This document shows positions 1 to 8,725 of a stretch of DNA of 64,000 bases, one piece after another. The notes under the pieces were generated by a model. The model saw nothing but the letters and a program-made list of their open reading frames with translations. It made no database searches and had not been told where the DNA came from. Position 1 is the first letter of the stretch. The number at the start of each line of letters is the position of its first letter. The stretch comes from CAXMQZ01 sp963707075 (GTDB lineage: Bacteria; Acidobacteriota; Thermoanaerobaculia; Multivoradales; JAHEKO01), in assembly GCA_963707075.1 (NCBI GenBank), contig CAVPOX010000004.1, positions 682,001 through 746,000 on the forward strand. The letters are read 5' to 3'. The position numbers and the translations under genes were made by a program.

Positions 1-113
1 GGCAGAACGATATGGTATCTTTGGGTCAGGTCATCGGTCTGAGCGCCGAGAAATTGTACTTCGAGATCCGAGAAGAGAATCGGCCCGTAGATCCCCTGGA
101 TTGGCTTCGTTGA
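1..113 (+). CDS. EnvC-like murein hydrolase activator, C-terminal end (partial)
   Basis: Only the last 36 codons are in the window, read from base 3 to the stop at 111-113. They contain LYFEIREENRPVDPLDWLR, the signature tail of the LytM/M23 fold in EnvC-type proteins (family pattern L-x-FEIR-x-x-x-x-PV-x-P-x-x-WL). Active M23 endopeptidases have LHFEIR; here the metal-ligand His is Tyr, as in the EnvC group, which activates amidases instead of cutting peptidoglycan itself. It would act in the periplasm during cell separation. The next gene starts only 8 bases later, and an envC-ctp pairing is common in Gram-negative bacteria. The rest of the gene lies left of the window, so coiled-coil and signal regions cannot be checked. 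Confidence 0.8.
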   Translation, partial: QNDMVSLGQVIGLSAEKLYFEIREENRPVDPLDWLR

Positions 114-121
114 ATCCCACC

Positions 122-1303
122 ATGAAGAAAAGTCGTCTCGGTTTTCTGCTCGTGTCGGTCCTCCTGCTGACTCCGATCGTCGCGGGTACCTTGTCGCGGG
201 CGGCGACGGAAGATGCGGGTGGCGCCGATTCCCTCTCCAAAAATCTGTCGGTGTTCTCCGAGGTTCTGTCGCTGATTCGTCGTGCCTATGTCGATGAGAC
301 CTCTATGGAGGAGTTGCTCGCGGGCGCGTTGGACGGCTCGACGGATGCCCTCGATCCCCTGGCAACTTTCGTTCCGGCGGGTAGCGTCGACAGGTACAGA
401 GAAGTCTTGAAGGTCGGCCGCCAGCACAGTGGACTCATCGTGGGCAAGGACCGAGGATTCTCCTTTGTGCTGACTGTGGACCCGGGCAGCCCTGGTGCTG
501 CTGCGGGGCTGGAACAGGGCGATATCCTGGCCAAGATCGACGACCTTTCGACTCGGCGGCTGCCACTTTGGAAGCTGCAGTCCCTGCTGGCGGCTGAACC
601 CGGCACTGAAATGTTGTTGGAGGTCATGCGACGGGGGCAGACCCATGATCTCACCTTGACGCTGGGAACATACGAGCCGCAGCCACCCTCCCTCGAATAT
701 GTCGACGATCAAGCGGTGCTCCATCTGAGGCGCTTTGATGAGCAGGATCTGGGGCTTCTGCGCGGAGTCTTGGCGGATTTGGCGGACCAGAACCGGGGTA
801 GCTTGCTGATCGACATCCGGGGCAACGCGGGGGGAGACTTCGCGGCCGCCTACTCGATTGCTGGACTCTTCGTCGACGGTGGCCTCGGCAGGCTGCAGAG
901 CGAAGACGAGGCCATGCTCCAGTTCAAGGGGCAGGGGAAACCGGTCTGGCAAGGCGAGACGGTACTCCTCATCGACAACGGAACGCAGGGCGCCGCCGAA
1001 GTGTTTGCCACAGTGATGCATCAACTCGCCGAAAGCCAGTTGGTGGGTCGGGGTACCTTTGGCCACGCCGGCCGCCAGCGGCTGATACCGCTATCAGATG
1101 GATCTGAAGTGCTGCTCTCTGACGCCTTCTACAGTGGACCCGACGGCGAGCCGATCGATCACCCACTGATCCCGGACGTGACGGTGGTCGACTTCGGAGG
1201 AGCGACAGCGGATGACGAGGAGTCTCGAGAAGACGAGGTTCTGCAAAAGGGCCTCGAGTTGCTCTCCGACGGGGAGGACGAGGACGTCCGCGACGTTGCC
1301 TGA
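122..1303 (+). CDS. S41 (CtpA-like) family protein with degenerate active site
   Basis: A 393-residue exported protein: lysines then a hydrophobic stretch at residues 1-28 (signal peptide), a PDZ domain around 95-185 (PGSPGAAAGLEQGDIL), then an S41 tail-specific protease fold. The ATG at 122 is preferred to a TTG at 101 because it begins the signal peptide. The fold aligns without gaps to CtpA across the catalytic region, but the nucleophile position is Gly290 (GTQGAAE where CtpA has GSASASE) and the catalytic Lys position is His315 (TFGHAG where CtpA has TFGKG). The 25-residue spacing equals the Ser-Lys spacing of the family, so the alignment is firm. It is therefore probably a non-proteolytic scaffold, perhaps a partner of the EnvC-like protein encoded just upstream. 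The C-terminus is very acidic. Confidence 0.85.
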   Translation: MKKSRLGFLLVSVLLLTPIVAGTLSRAATEDAGGADSLSKNLSVFSEVLSLIRRAYVDETSMEELLAGALDGSTDALDPLATFVPAGSVDRYREVLKVGRQHSGLIVGKDRGFSFVLTVDPGSPGAAAGLEQGDILAKIDDLSTRRLPLWKLQSLLAAEPGTEMLLEVMRRGQTHDLTLTLGTYEPQPPSLEYVDDQAVLHLRRFDEQDLGLLRGVLADLADQNRGSLLIDIRGNAGGDFAAAYSIAGLFVDGGLGRLQSEDEAMLQFKGQGKPVWQGETVLLIDNGTQGAAEVFATVMHQLAESQLVGRGTFGHAGRQRLIPLSDGSEVLLSDAFYSGPDGEPIDHPLIPDVTVVDFGGATADDEESREDEVLQKGLELLSDGEDEDVRDVA

Positions 1304-1416
1304 CCGAAGAATCCCAATTGCGATATAGATTTATAGCCTCATTCGAGTCGGCGGGGCTTGTCTCCAGCAAACTGGGTTAGACTCGCTCCCCTGATCGATC
1401 GATCCGGTATCGACCT

Positions 1417-3237
1417 ATGAAGTATGTTCTCGGCATTTCGGCCTTCTACCACGATTCAGCCGCCTGTCTGGTGGGCGACGGCGAGTTGGTGGCGGCTGCC
1501 CAGGAAGAGAGATTCACGCGCAAAAAACACGATCACCGCTTCCCGAGTCAAGCGGTTCAATACTGTCTCGACGAGTGCGGCATCAGCGCCGAGGATCTCG
1601 AGTATGTGGCGTTCTACGACAAGCCCTGGCTGAAATTCGAGCGCCTCCTGGAGACCTATCTGGCTTTCGCTCCTGCTGGCTTGCCATCCTTTTGGAAAGC
1701 CATGCCCCTTTGGTTGAAGCAGAAGCTCTGGATGGGAGACCTGATTCGCCGGGAAATCGACTTCGAGGGAGAGTTGCTCTATCCCGAGCATCATCAGTCA
1801 CACGCCGCCTCCGCCTTTTATCCTTCACCCTACGACCGGGCGGCGGTGTTGACCATCGACGGGGTAGGGGAGTGGGCGACGGCCTCGTGGGGAGTCGGGC
1901 GCGGCCAGCGCCTGGAGCTGGCCGCCGAGCTCAAATTCCCTCACAGTCTTGGTCTGCTCTATTCTGCTTTCACCTACTACACGGGCTTCAAGGTGAACTC
2001 CGGCGAGTACAAGATCATGGGTCTGGCCCCCTATGGCGAGCCAAAGTACGTCGACCTGATTCTCGAGCACCTGGTAGATCTGCGCGATGATGGGTCCTTT
2101 CGTCTCAACATGGACTACTTCAACTACTGCCAGGGATTGACCATGACTTCCAGGCGGTTTGACCGCCTCTTTGGCGGTCCACCCCGCAAGCCCGAGTCGA
2201 AGCTCGGTCAAAAAGAGATGGACCTGGCCCGTTCGGTGCAGGAAGTTACCGAAGAGGTCATGCTGCGCATGGCGCGCCACGTTCGCAAGGAAACCGGCGA
2301 GCGCTATCTCTGCCTGGCGGGCGGTGTAGCTCTGAATTGCGTGGCCAACGGCAAGATCTTGCGTGAGAACATCTTCGACGATATCTGGATCCAGCCCGCT
2401 GCGGGAGACGCTGGTGGGGCGCTGGGAGCGGCCATGTTCACCTGGCATCAGGTCATGGACAATCCGCGCTCGGTAGCGGTCGGCAAGGACTCGCAGCGAG
2501 GCTCCTACCTCGGGCCGGCCTTTCCCACGGACCAGATCGAGTCCTGGTTGCAGGTCCAAGGGTATCCTTATCAGCGGCAGGGCAACGGCGAAATGCCCAG
2601 ACTGGTCGCTGACCTCATTGCACAGGAGAAGGTCGTGGGCTGGTTCAACGGCCGGATGGAGTTTGGCCCGCGAGCGCTGGGTGGTCGCAGCATCATCGGT
2701 GACGCCCGCAGCTCCAAGATGCAGTCGGTGATGAACCTCAAGATCAAGTACCGAGAGTCTTTTCGCCCGTTTGCACCTTCCTGCATGGTTGAAGACGTCC
2801 AGGAGCTATTCGAGCTCGACAGGCCCTCGCCCTACATGCTGCTGGTAGCGCCCGTCCAACCCCGGCGTCGTAAGGAGGTGACCGCCGAGCAGGAAGGGCT
2901 CTTTGGCATCGAGAAGCTCAATGTCCCGCGCTCGGATATCCCAGCCATCACCCACGTTGACTATTCAGCTCGCGTGCAGACCGTTGATGGGGAGTATCAG
3001 CCGGACTACTACGACGTGATCCGGTCTTTCCGTGAGAAGACCGGCTACGGCGTGATCGTCAACACGTCTTTCAATGTCCGGGGTGAGCCGATCGTCTGCA
3101 CCCCGCAGGACGCCTATCTGTGTTTCATGCGCACCGAGATGGATGTCCTGGTCCTCGAGGACCTGGTGCTGTTCAAGGAAGAGCAACCGCCGCTGACGGA
3201 CGATGCCGACTGGCGCCGGCAGTACGAGCTCGACTGA
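1417..3237 (+). CDS. Carbamoyltransferase (NodU/CmcH/TobZ family)
   Basis: A full-length 606-residue enzyme. The N-terminal Kae1/YrdC-like half begins with GISAFYHDSAACLV and holds the His-rich HHQSHAASAF metal/carbamoyl-adenylate site near residue 128; later come GGVALNCVANG and the C-terminal carbamoyltransferase domain. The family makes carbamoyl-adenylate from carbamoyl phosphate and ATP and moves the carbamoyl group to a hydroxyl or amine of a small molecule or glycan. No sugar or antibiotic biosynthesis gene is adjacent, so the acceptor is unknown. Two small membrane-protein genes follow in the same direction (SxtJ family and DUF5989); this trio recurs in many phyla and suggests a membrane-associated acceptor. 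The ATG is the first in frame and fits family N-termini. Confidence 0.93.
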   Translation: MKYVLGISAFYHDSAACLVGDGELVAAAQEERFTRKKHDHRFPSQAVQYCLDECGISAEDLEYVAFYDKPWLKFERLLETYLAFAPAGLPSFWKAMPLWLKQKLWMGDLIRREIDFEGELLYPEHHQSHAASAFYPSPYDRAAVLTIDGVGEWATASWGVGRGQRLELAAELKFPHSLGLLYSAFTYYTGFKVNSGEYKIMGLAPYGEPKYVDLILEHLVDLRDDGSFRLNMDYFNYCQGLTMTSRRFDRLFGGPPRKPESKLGQKEMDLARSVQEVTEEVMLRMARHVRKETGERYLCLAGGVALNCVANGKILRENIFDDIWIQPAAGDAGGALGAAMFTWHQVMDNPRSVAVGKDSQRGSYLGPAFPTDQIESWLQVQGYPYQRQGNGEMPRLVADLIAQEKVVGWFNGRMEFGPRALGGRSIIGDARSSKMQSVMNLKIKYRESFRPFAPSCMVEDVQELFELDRPSPYMLLVAPVQPRRRKEVTAEQEGLFGIEKLNVPRSDIPAITHVDYSARVQTVDGEYQPDYYDVIRSFREKTGYGVIVNTSFNVRGEPIVCTPQDAYLCFMRTEMDVLVLEDLVLFKEEQPPLTDDADWRRQYELD

Positions 3238-3250
3238 CGCGAGAACGACT

Positions 3251-3652
3251 ATGAGTTTCGTCGAGAAGAAGAGTGTGAAGGACCTGCGGAAGTTCGGCTT
3301 CGCCTTCGGCACGGCGATGACCATCCTGGGAAGTCTGTTGCTGTGGCGGGATCGCCCGGCCTGGCCATGGGTCCTCGGTCTGGCAGCCACAGTGCTGGTG
3401 TTGGCAACGGTGGCTCCAAAGTTGCTGAGGCCGCTCGAATTGGTGTTGGCGGGACTGTTGAAGATCTTGATGACCGTGATCACCTATGTTGTGCTGACTT
3501 TGGCATTTCTTTTCATCTTCACGCCCATGGGCTTGCTGATGCGCATCCTGGGAAAGGACCTTCTCGACCGACGCTTTCCCACGGATGAGCCGACATACTG
3601 GGTACCGGTCGAGGTCGATGGGCCCGCCAGTCGGCCGGATAAACCCTATTGA
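3251..3652 (+). CDS. SxtJ-family small membrane protein
   Basis: 133 residues with three hydrophobic segments (about residues 15-33, 38-58 and 72-98) and a C-terminal tail containing LLDRRFPTDEPTYW, a motif I associate with SxtJ-type proteins found next to NodU/CmcH carbamoyltransferases. The reading frame is open further upstream inside the carbamoyltransferase gene, but ATG 3251, 13 bases after that gene's stop, gives the normal N-terminus (MSFVEKKSVKDLRKFG). Function is unknown; the name comes from the saxitoxin cluster, which does not imply toxin synthesis here. It probably anchors or serves the carbamoyltransferase at the inner membrane. Confidence 0.8.
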   Translation: MSFVEKKSVKDLRKFGFAFGTAMTILGSLLLWRDRPAWPWVLGLAATVLVLATVAPKLLRPLELVLAGLLKILMTVITYVVLTLAFLFIFTPMGLLMRILGKDLLDRRFPTDEPTYWVPVEVDGPASRPDKPY

Positions 3653-3695
3653 TTGCCGTAGAATGAGAACAGAACCTGGCTAGGAAGAAATAGAT

Positions 3696-3854
3696 ATGGC
3701 TGGAGAATCCAAGCTCGGAACGATTTGGGGATTCCTTCGCACCCGCAAGAAATGGTGGTTGACTCCGATCGTCGTCACCATGGTGTTGCTGGGTCTGCTG
3801 ATCGTGCTATCCGAATCCTCGGCTGTGGCCCCATTCATCTACGCCCTGTTCTAG
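3696..3854 (+). CDS. DUF5989-family small membrane protein
   Basis: A 52-residue protein starting at ATG 3696 with GGAAG about 9 bases upstream. It has a basic cytoplasmic start (FLRTRKKWW), one membrane helix at about residues 21-39 (LTPIVVTMVLLGLLIVL) and a short tail SSAVAPFIYALF. This pattern is characteristic of DUF5989, which almost always sits next to a carbamoyltransferase and SxtJ gene, as here. The size and conserved tail make it a real gene despite its length. No biochemical role is known. Confidence 0.82.
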   Translation: MAGESKLGTIWGFLRTRKKWWLTPIVVTMVLLGLLIVLSESSAVAPFIYALF

Positions 3855-3875
3855 AGTACGGAACAGGACTGGAGA

Positions 3876-6428
3876 TCAGTCGCCCCGCAGAACGGCGGCG
3901 GGAGGCTGGGTGAGTGCTTTGCGGCTAGACAAGATGCCGGTGGTAGCGGTCAACAGCAGGGCGATGCCAATGGCTGCCGCGAGGGTAGCCGGTTGTAGCC
4001 TCCAGTCGATCTCGAGGCCGTGCGTCAAAACAGCCCAGGCGAGGATGCTACCCCCCACGGCACCGATGAGGCCCGCGACAATCCCTATCACCGCGAACTC
4101 CACTGCCAGCATCGCAGCGATACTGCGTTGCGTCATGCCCAATGTCTTGAGGAGGGCGATGTGTTTGCGGCGGCGGACCGAGTCGGCGCTGACTCCGCCA
4201 GCCAGAATGACGATGCCGGCGACCGCCGTGAAGGCGCCGATGAAACCGACCCCATTGGCAAGATAGCCCAGCACTGCCGCAATTCGTTCGAGGACTTCGC
4301 GTATTCGCAGGAGGGTCACGTTGGGAAATGCCGCTGCCAGTCGGTCTTGAATCGCCTGCTCTTGCGAGATCGGAATGCGAGCTGTCGCAACTCTTTGGTG
4401 AGGCGCGCTGTCGAGGACTCCAGGTTCGACAACCAGGTAAAAGTTGATACCGAAGCTTTCCCACTCGACCGTTCTGATGCTGGTGACCAGGAGGTCGAGA
4501 CCGACGCCTTGAATGTCGAACTGTAGCCGGGATCCGATATCGACCCCCAGCTCATGGGCGAAGTCCTTCTCGATACTGACCTCCGCCTCACCTGGCTGCT
4601 GCCAGAGCGCTCCAGCGATGATCCGATTGTCTTCGGGAAGTTGCTCCATATAGGTCAAGCGCTGTTCGCGAGTCAGGGCCCAGCGCTCGTCGTCTTCAGC
4701 TCTGGCTTCGGCAAGCTCGGAGATGGGGCGACCATCGATCGAGCGCAGTCGGGCGGTGACAAACGGAACAGACTGCACGTTTGCGGCTCCTGATGATTCC
4801 AGGACAGTCCTGATCTCGAGCCATTGCGTTGGCTGGATGTTGACCAGAAAAGCGGTCGGTGCGTCCCTTGGCAGCTCGTTGCGAAGCTGATCCTCGAGTC
4901 GCGTCTTGACCAATTGCAGGCCGAGGATCAAGAGTACCCCGATGCCGAGTGAGACCACGGCTCCCAACGTTGCAGCACCGGGGCGGGCCAGGGCCAGCAG
5001 TCCGTGCCGCAGCCAAAGCTGACGGAGTTGGCGCGCCAGCGGAGCCAACGAGCGCATGATCAGCAGTGCGATTGCCGTGAGCACCAGCGAGGCCAGGGTC
5101 AGCCCGAGAGTGAACTGCAGTCCTCGGGTCACCGATCCGGCCTGAATCGAAGCGACGGCCCAGATACCGGCGGCCACGAAGCTGAAGATGACCGCTTGAG
5201 CCAGGCGGCCACCTTTCAAGGGTTCGACGTCTTTGCGCAGCGCTCGCAAGGGTGGGACGGATCGCAGGTTCCAGAGGGATCGCAAACTGGAGAGCAACGC
5301 CACGCCCAGACCCAACGCCAGGCCTCTCAGGTACACGGTCGGTTGCCACAGCGTGAGCTCGACGTTGCCGAGGACTTCGGGAAACACTCGTGGCAGAAGA
5401 GCCTGGATCAGCACGCCCAGGACCAGGCCGATGCCACTGCCGACAAGAGCCAGGAAAGTAGATTGTCCAAGATAGATTGCCAGCACCTCTCCGGGACGAA
5501 CACCCAGGCATCGCAGGATGGCGATGTCATCCATTCGATCGACCAGCCACGCGCGAGTGGTCTGGGCGATGCCCAGGCCCCCGAGCAGCAGGGACAGCAG
5601 GGCAACCAGCCCGAGGAAGTTGCCTGCACGCCTGAGAGCCTGGCGCAGCTGTTCCTGGCTGTCGACGTAGGTTTGAACTCGAAAGGGTCCACTCTTGCCG
5701 ACGATTTGCCGCAATTCATCGGCGACCTCGGCGAGACGGTCCGGGGCAGCGTCCTCGGGCAACCGCACGAGGGTTCGATAGACAATTCGGCTCCCCATCT
5801 GTTCGAGCCCGGTGCTGTCGAACGCCGACCGACTGAGAAAGACCCGGGGGCCCAGGGAAAAGGGAGTCGCGACGCGATCGGGCTCGCGCAGGACCCGCCC
5901 TGTCACGACCAGATCCTGTGTCCCGATTCTCATGGAGTCTCCCACCGACAGCCCCAATCGGTTCAACAGGTCGGGAGCGACCACGACGCCCTGGTTGGCC
6001 AGAAGATCCGCAAGTGCGACCTGTGGATCGAGCTCCAGCGTACCGTAGTAGGGGTAGTCTCCGTCGATGACCTTGAGCTCGATCAACTGGCTGGTCCCGG
6101 GCTGTCCTGCAAGGTCCTGCCGAAGCGCCATGGTCACGAGCTCCGCTACTCCGGTGGTGGAGAGCTCGGGCCTGCGGGCGAAATACGCCTTGATCTCGGT
6201 AGGCAGCGGTTGCACGCCCGATACTGTAAGGTCGGCCGCCAGCAGATGGCGGGCTTCGTTACGGATCCTTCGATCGAGATCGTGGGTCAATCCGGCGACG
6301 CAGACCACGGCAGCCACTCCGATTGCGAGGCAGACGACAAAGAAGAGAAAACGTCCCCTTGACCCTCGAGTCTCACGCCACAGAAGCCGAGCGAAGAGAG
6401 CTGCAGAGAGATGGCCGACGTGGGTCAT
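3876..6428 (-). CDS. ABC transporter permease, FtsX/MacB fold (YbbP-like)
   Basis: An 850-residue permease with a duplicated layout: an N-terminal helix, a large periplasmic MacB-type domain (about residues 50-240), three helices of an FtsX domain (about 265-385), further helices around 410-500, a second periplasmic domain and a final FtsX domain of three helices (about 715-840). This matches YbbP-type permeases that work with a LolD-like ATPase and are proposed to export or extract lipids or hydrophobic compounds. Its ATG overlaps the stop of the upstream ATPase gene (ATGA), so the two are translationally coupled. The divergent neighbour is a TesA-like esterase, the same ybbA-ybbP/tesA association as in Proteobacteria. 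Substrate unknown. Confidence 0.88.
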   Translation of the reverse strand: MTHVGHLSAALFARLLWRETRGSRGRFLFFVVCLAIGVAAVVCVAGLTHDLDRRIRNEARHLLAADLTVSGVQPLPTEIKAYFARRPELSTTGVAELVTMALRQDLAGQPGTSQLIELKVIDGDYPYYGTLELDPQVALADLLANQGVVVAPDLLNRLGLSVGDSMRIGTQDLVVTGRVLREPDRVATPFSLGPRVFLSRSAFDSTGLEQMGSRIVYRTLVRLPEDAAPDRLAEVADELRQIVGKSGPFRVQTYVDSQEQLRQALRRAGNFLGLVALLSLLLGGLGIAQTTRAWLVDRMDDIAILRCLGVRPGEVLAIYLGQSTFLALVGSGIGLVLGVLIQALLPRVFPEVLGNVELTLWQPTVYLRGLALGLGVALLSSLRSLWNLRSVPPLRALRKDVEPLKGGRLAQAVIFSFVAAGIWAVASIQAGSVTRGLQFTLGLTLASLVLTAIALLIMRSLAPLARQLRQLWLRHGLLALARPGAATLGAVVSLGIGVLLILGLQLVKTRLEDQLRNELPRDAPTAFLVNIQPTQWLEIRTVLESSGAANVQSVPFVTARLRSIDGRPISELAEARAEDDERWALTREQRLTYMEQLPEDNRIIAGALWQQPGEAEVSIEKDFAHELGVDIGSRLQFDIQGVGLDLLVTSIRTVEWESFGINFYLVVEPGVLDSAPHQRVATARIPISQEQAIQDRLAAAFPNVTLLRIREVLERIAAVLGYLANGVGFIGAFTAVAGIVILAGGVSADSVRRRKHIALLKTLGMTQRSIAAMLAVEFAVIGIVAGLIGAVGGSILAWAVLTHGLEIDWRLQPATLAAAIGIALLLTATTGILSSRKALTQPPAAVLRGD

Positions 6429-7135
6429 GTAACCGGCCCGAGGAGCACCTCGGCTTGCTGTTCATCGCTGATCAGTTTGCCTTCGATCAGGTAGAGGCGT
6501 CGGTCGGTCAGACGGGCCACCGCCGTGTCGTGCGTGACCAGAACCAGGGTCGATTGAAAGTGCTGGCGCAGCTGGACCATGACTTCCAGGATTCGTTGAC
6601 CAGTGTGCCGATCGAGATTTCCTGTCGGCTCATCCGCGAGGAGAATCGGAGGCTCTGCAGCGAAAGCCCTGGCCAGGGCCACACGCTGTTGCTCACCGCC
6701 GGAGAGCTGAGCCGGATAGTGGTGCCCGCGGTCCTCCAGACCCACGAGAGCGAGGAGCTCATCGGCTCTGGCTTCGGGACTTCTGGCACCGATCAACTCG
6801 AGGGGCAGGCGAACATTTTCCCGCGCGGTCATGTTGGTGAGAAGCTGGAATGACTGGAAGACAAATCCGATCTTGTGGCGGCGTAGCAGCGCCCATTCGC
6901 TCTCCGTCAGATCCTGGACCGGCTCACCATCGAGCAGGACTCGACCGGATGTCGGCCTGTCGAGACCTGCGATAAGCGCCAGAAGTGTCGATTTGCCGCT
7001 CCCGGATGGGCCAAGAATGGCCACGGACTCCCCCTCCGAGATCGACAGATCGACCTCGCGCAGCACCGATAGCGCCGCGCCGCCCGACCGAAAGGTCTTG
7101 GTCAGGCCTTGCAGCTCTATGGTCGGATGGCTCAT
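6425..7135 (-). CDS. ABC transporter ATP-binding protein (YbbA/LolD-like)
   Basis: 236 residues with all ABC motifs: Walker A GPSGSGKST, Q-loop in GFVFQSFQL, signature LSGGEQQRVALARAF, Walker B ILLADEPTGNLD and the switch His in LVTHD. The length and the ENVRLPLEL segment place it in the LolD/MacB-type ATPase group that powers FtsX-fold permeases, and it is coupled by a 4-base overlap to such a permease. ATG 7135 (MSHPTIELQ) is chosen over an in-frame TTG at 7171 because family members start there. It energises the adjacent permease at the inner membrane. Confidence 0.9.
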   Translation of the reverse strand: MSHPTIELQGLTKTFRSGGAALSVLREVDLSISEGESVAILGPSGSGKSTLLALIAGLDRPTSGRVLLDGEPVQDLTESEWALLRRHKIGFVFQSFQLLTNMTARENVRLPLELIGARSPEARADELLALVGLEDRGHHYPAQLSGGEQQRVALARAFAAEPPILLADEPTGNLDRHTGQRILEVMVQLRQHFQSTLVLVTHDTAVARLTDRRLYLIEGKLISDEQQAEVLLGPVT

Positions 7136-7198
7136 CGGGTCGGTCCGCTGTCGGTTACTCAACACTGCCAATCTATCAACGTTTAGAATTCCGTCACT

Positions 7199-7834
7199 GT
7201 GTACGCGAAAGGCCTTCTGATGTTGTGTTGCCTGGCGGGATGGGCGAATCCTGTTCGGGGCGAGGGGTCCGCCGCCGAGGGGCGCCCACTCATCATCTTT
7301 CTCGGCGACAGCCTGACAGCGGGATTCGGTTTGAGCGAAGAGCAGGCCTTCCCTGCCCGCGTATCAGCGCAGCTCGAGGAACGGGGAGTTCCGACTCGTA
7401 TCGTCAACGCGGGCATCAGCGGAGATACGACCGCCGGCGGAGTCAGTCGCCTGGACTGGTTGCTCGCCCAGCGCCCGGAGGTCGTCGTGGTGGCGCTGGG
7501 TGCGAATGACGGATTGCGTGGGCTTTCACTCGCTGAGACAGAGTCCAATCTGGATGCGATTCTCCGTCGCTGCCTGAAAGTCGGTGTGAGGGTACTGTTG
7601 GTCGGCATGAAGATTCCACCCAGCTACGGGGTTGACTATGCACGTGGATTCGAAGCGATATTCGGCCGCCTCGCGAACCGACACGAGGTTTCGCTGATGC
7701 CTTTCCTGCTCGAGGGAGTGGCTGCGGTTCCCGACCTCAATCTGCCGGATGGTATCCATCCCAACCCAGAGGGGCACCGCCGGGTCGCCACCAATGTCAC
7801 GCCCTATCTGGCTGCGATTCTTGCCGGAGGCTGA
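7199..7834 (+). CDS. tesA: TesA-like arylesterase / SGNH lysophospholipase
   Basis: 211 residues. A short basic start and hydrophobic stretch (LLMLCCLAGWA) ending near residue 20 looks like a signal peptide. The SGNH hydrolase blocks are all present: block I FLGDSLTAGFG with the nucleophile Ser, block II with INAGISGDTTAGG, block III GANDGLRG and block V DGIHPNPEGH with the Asp/His pair. It would hydrolyse thioesters or lysophospholipids in the periplasm. It is divergent from the ABC exporter genes, a conserved arrangement in many Gram-negative bacteria. The start is GTG 7199; an internal ATG at 7220 would shorten the signal peptide. Confidence 0.88.
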   Translation: MYAKGLLMLCCLAGWANPVRGEGSAAEGRPLIIFLGDSLTAGFGLSEEQAFPARVSAQLEERGVPTRIVNAGISGDTTAGGVSRLDWLLAQRPEVVVVALGANDGLRGLSLAETESNLDAILRRCLKVGVRVLLVGMKIPPSYGVDYARGFEAIFGRLANRHEVSLMPFLLEGVAAVPDLNLPDGIHPNPEGHRRVATNVTPYLAAILAGG

Positions 7835-7840
7835 GCGTTT

Positions 7841-8641
7841 CTAGTCCTTCTCGAGTTCTTTGGCCTCGCTCCAGACCGCCTCCATCGCATCGGTGTCCAG
7901 GTCCCCGAGGGAGAGGCCCCGCTCGCCCAAAGTGGACTCCATGCGGCCAAACCTGCGGCGAAACTTGGCATTGGCGTCGGCGAGAACCGACTCTGCATCC
8001 ATGCCTAGATGTCGCGACAGGTTGGCGAGACTGAAGAGCAGATCGCCAAGCTCCTCACGGACTTTCGGGTCGCGCTCAATGGCCTTCGGTGCAGCGAGCT
8101 CCTCCCGGAGCTCGGCCAGTTCTTCGGCCACCTTGTCGAGGACGGCGGTGGCATCGGGCCAGTCGAAACCGACGCCCTCTGCTTTCTGGCTCATGCGATG
8201 AGCTGCCAGGAGTGCTGGTAGCGACGAGGGCAGGCCGTCGAGCAGCGATCGCCGTTGGCTCGCGGCATCGTCGAGCTTGCGCTGCTCCCAGGCCTGGTGC
8301 ACCGCGGCACTGTCCGCCAACTTCTCGTCCCCGAAAACATGGGGATGCCGGCGGATCATCTTCTGTTCGATGCGCGCGACGACGTCCGTCAAAGTGAACT
8401 CGGAGCGCTCTTCGGCCAGTCTGACAATAAAGACAACCTGAAAAAGCATGTCTCCCAGCTCAGTACATATCTCGTCCCAATCTCCTGTATCGATCGCCGC
8501 CGCCACCTCGTGGGCTTCTTCGAGCAGGTAGGCGCGCAGGTCCTCGACTTCCTGTTCCCGATCCCAGGGGCAACCCTCCGGAGACCTGAGTCGGATGACC
8601 AGATCGAAAAGGGAATCGAGGGAGCGCGATGAAGATGCCAT
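7841..8641 (-). CDS. mazG: Nucleoside triphosphate pyrophosphohydrolase MazG
   Basis: 266 residues with two MazG (all-alpha NTP-PPase) domains. The first (about residues 8-115) opens with LRSPEGCPWDREQ and carries the metal-binding EExxE...ExxD pattern (YLLEEAHEV, ELGDMLFQ); the second (about 150-255) repeats it (EELAELREEL, EELGDLLFSL). It hydrolyses NTPs to NMPs and pyrophosphate, cleaning nucleotide pools and influencing (p)ppGpp physiology. ATG 8641 matches family N-termini; an upstream ATG at 8683 would add 14 residues and has an equally poor ribosome site. It converges on the tesA gene with 6 bases between stops. Confidence 0.92.
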   Translation of the reverse strand: MASSSRSLDSLFDLVIRLRSPEGCPWDREQEVEDLRAYLLEEAHEVAAAIDTGDWDEICTELGDMLFQVVFIVRLAEERSEFTLTDVVARIEQKMIRRHPHVFGDEKLADSAAVHQAWEQRKLDDAASQRRSLLDGLPSSLPALLAAHRMSQKAEGVGFDWPDATAVLDKVAEELAELREELAAPKAIERDPKVREELGDLLFSLANLSRHLGMDAESVLADANAKFRRRFGRMESTLGERGLSLGDLDTDAMEAVWSEAKELEKD

Positions 8642-8725
8642 GGGTGGCGACAGATCGAGATTCTCCTTGCTACGATAGCTCATCGAGACAGATCCGACAC
8701 CGTTGTTCGATTTCGAGGTGACATT

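Noticed and set aside
5004..6362. 452-codon plus-strand open frame over the ABC permease
   Set aside because: Composition is Gln/Asp/Gly-rich without domains; the permease on the other strand has full FtsX architecture and is coupled to its ATPase.
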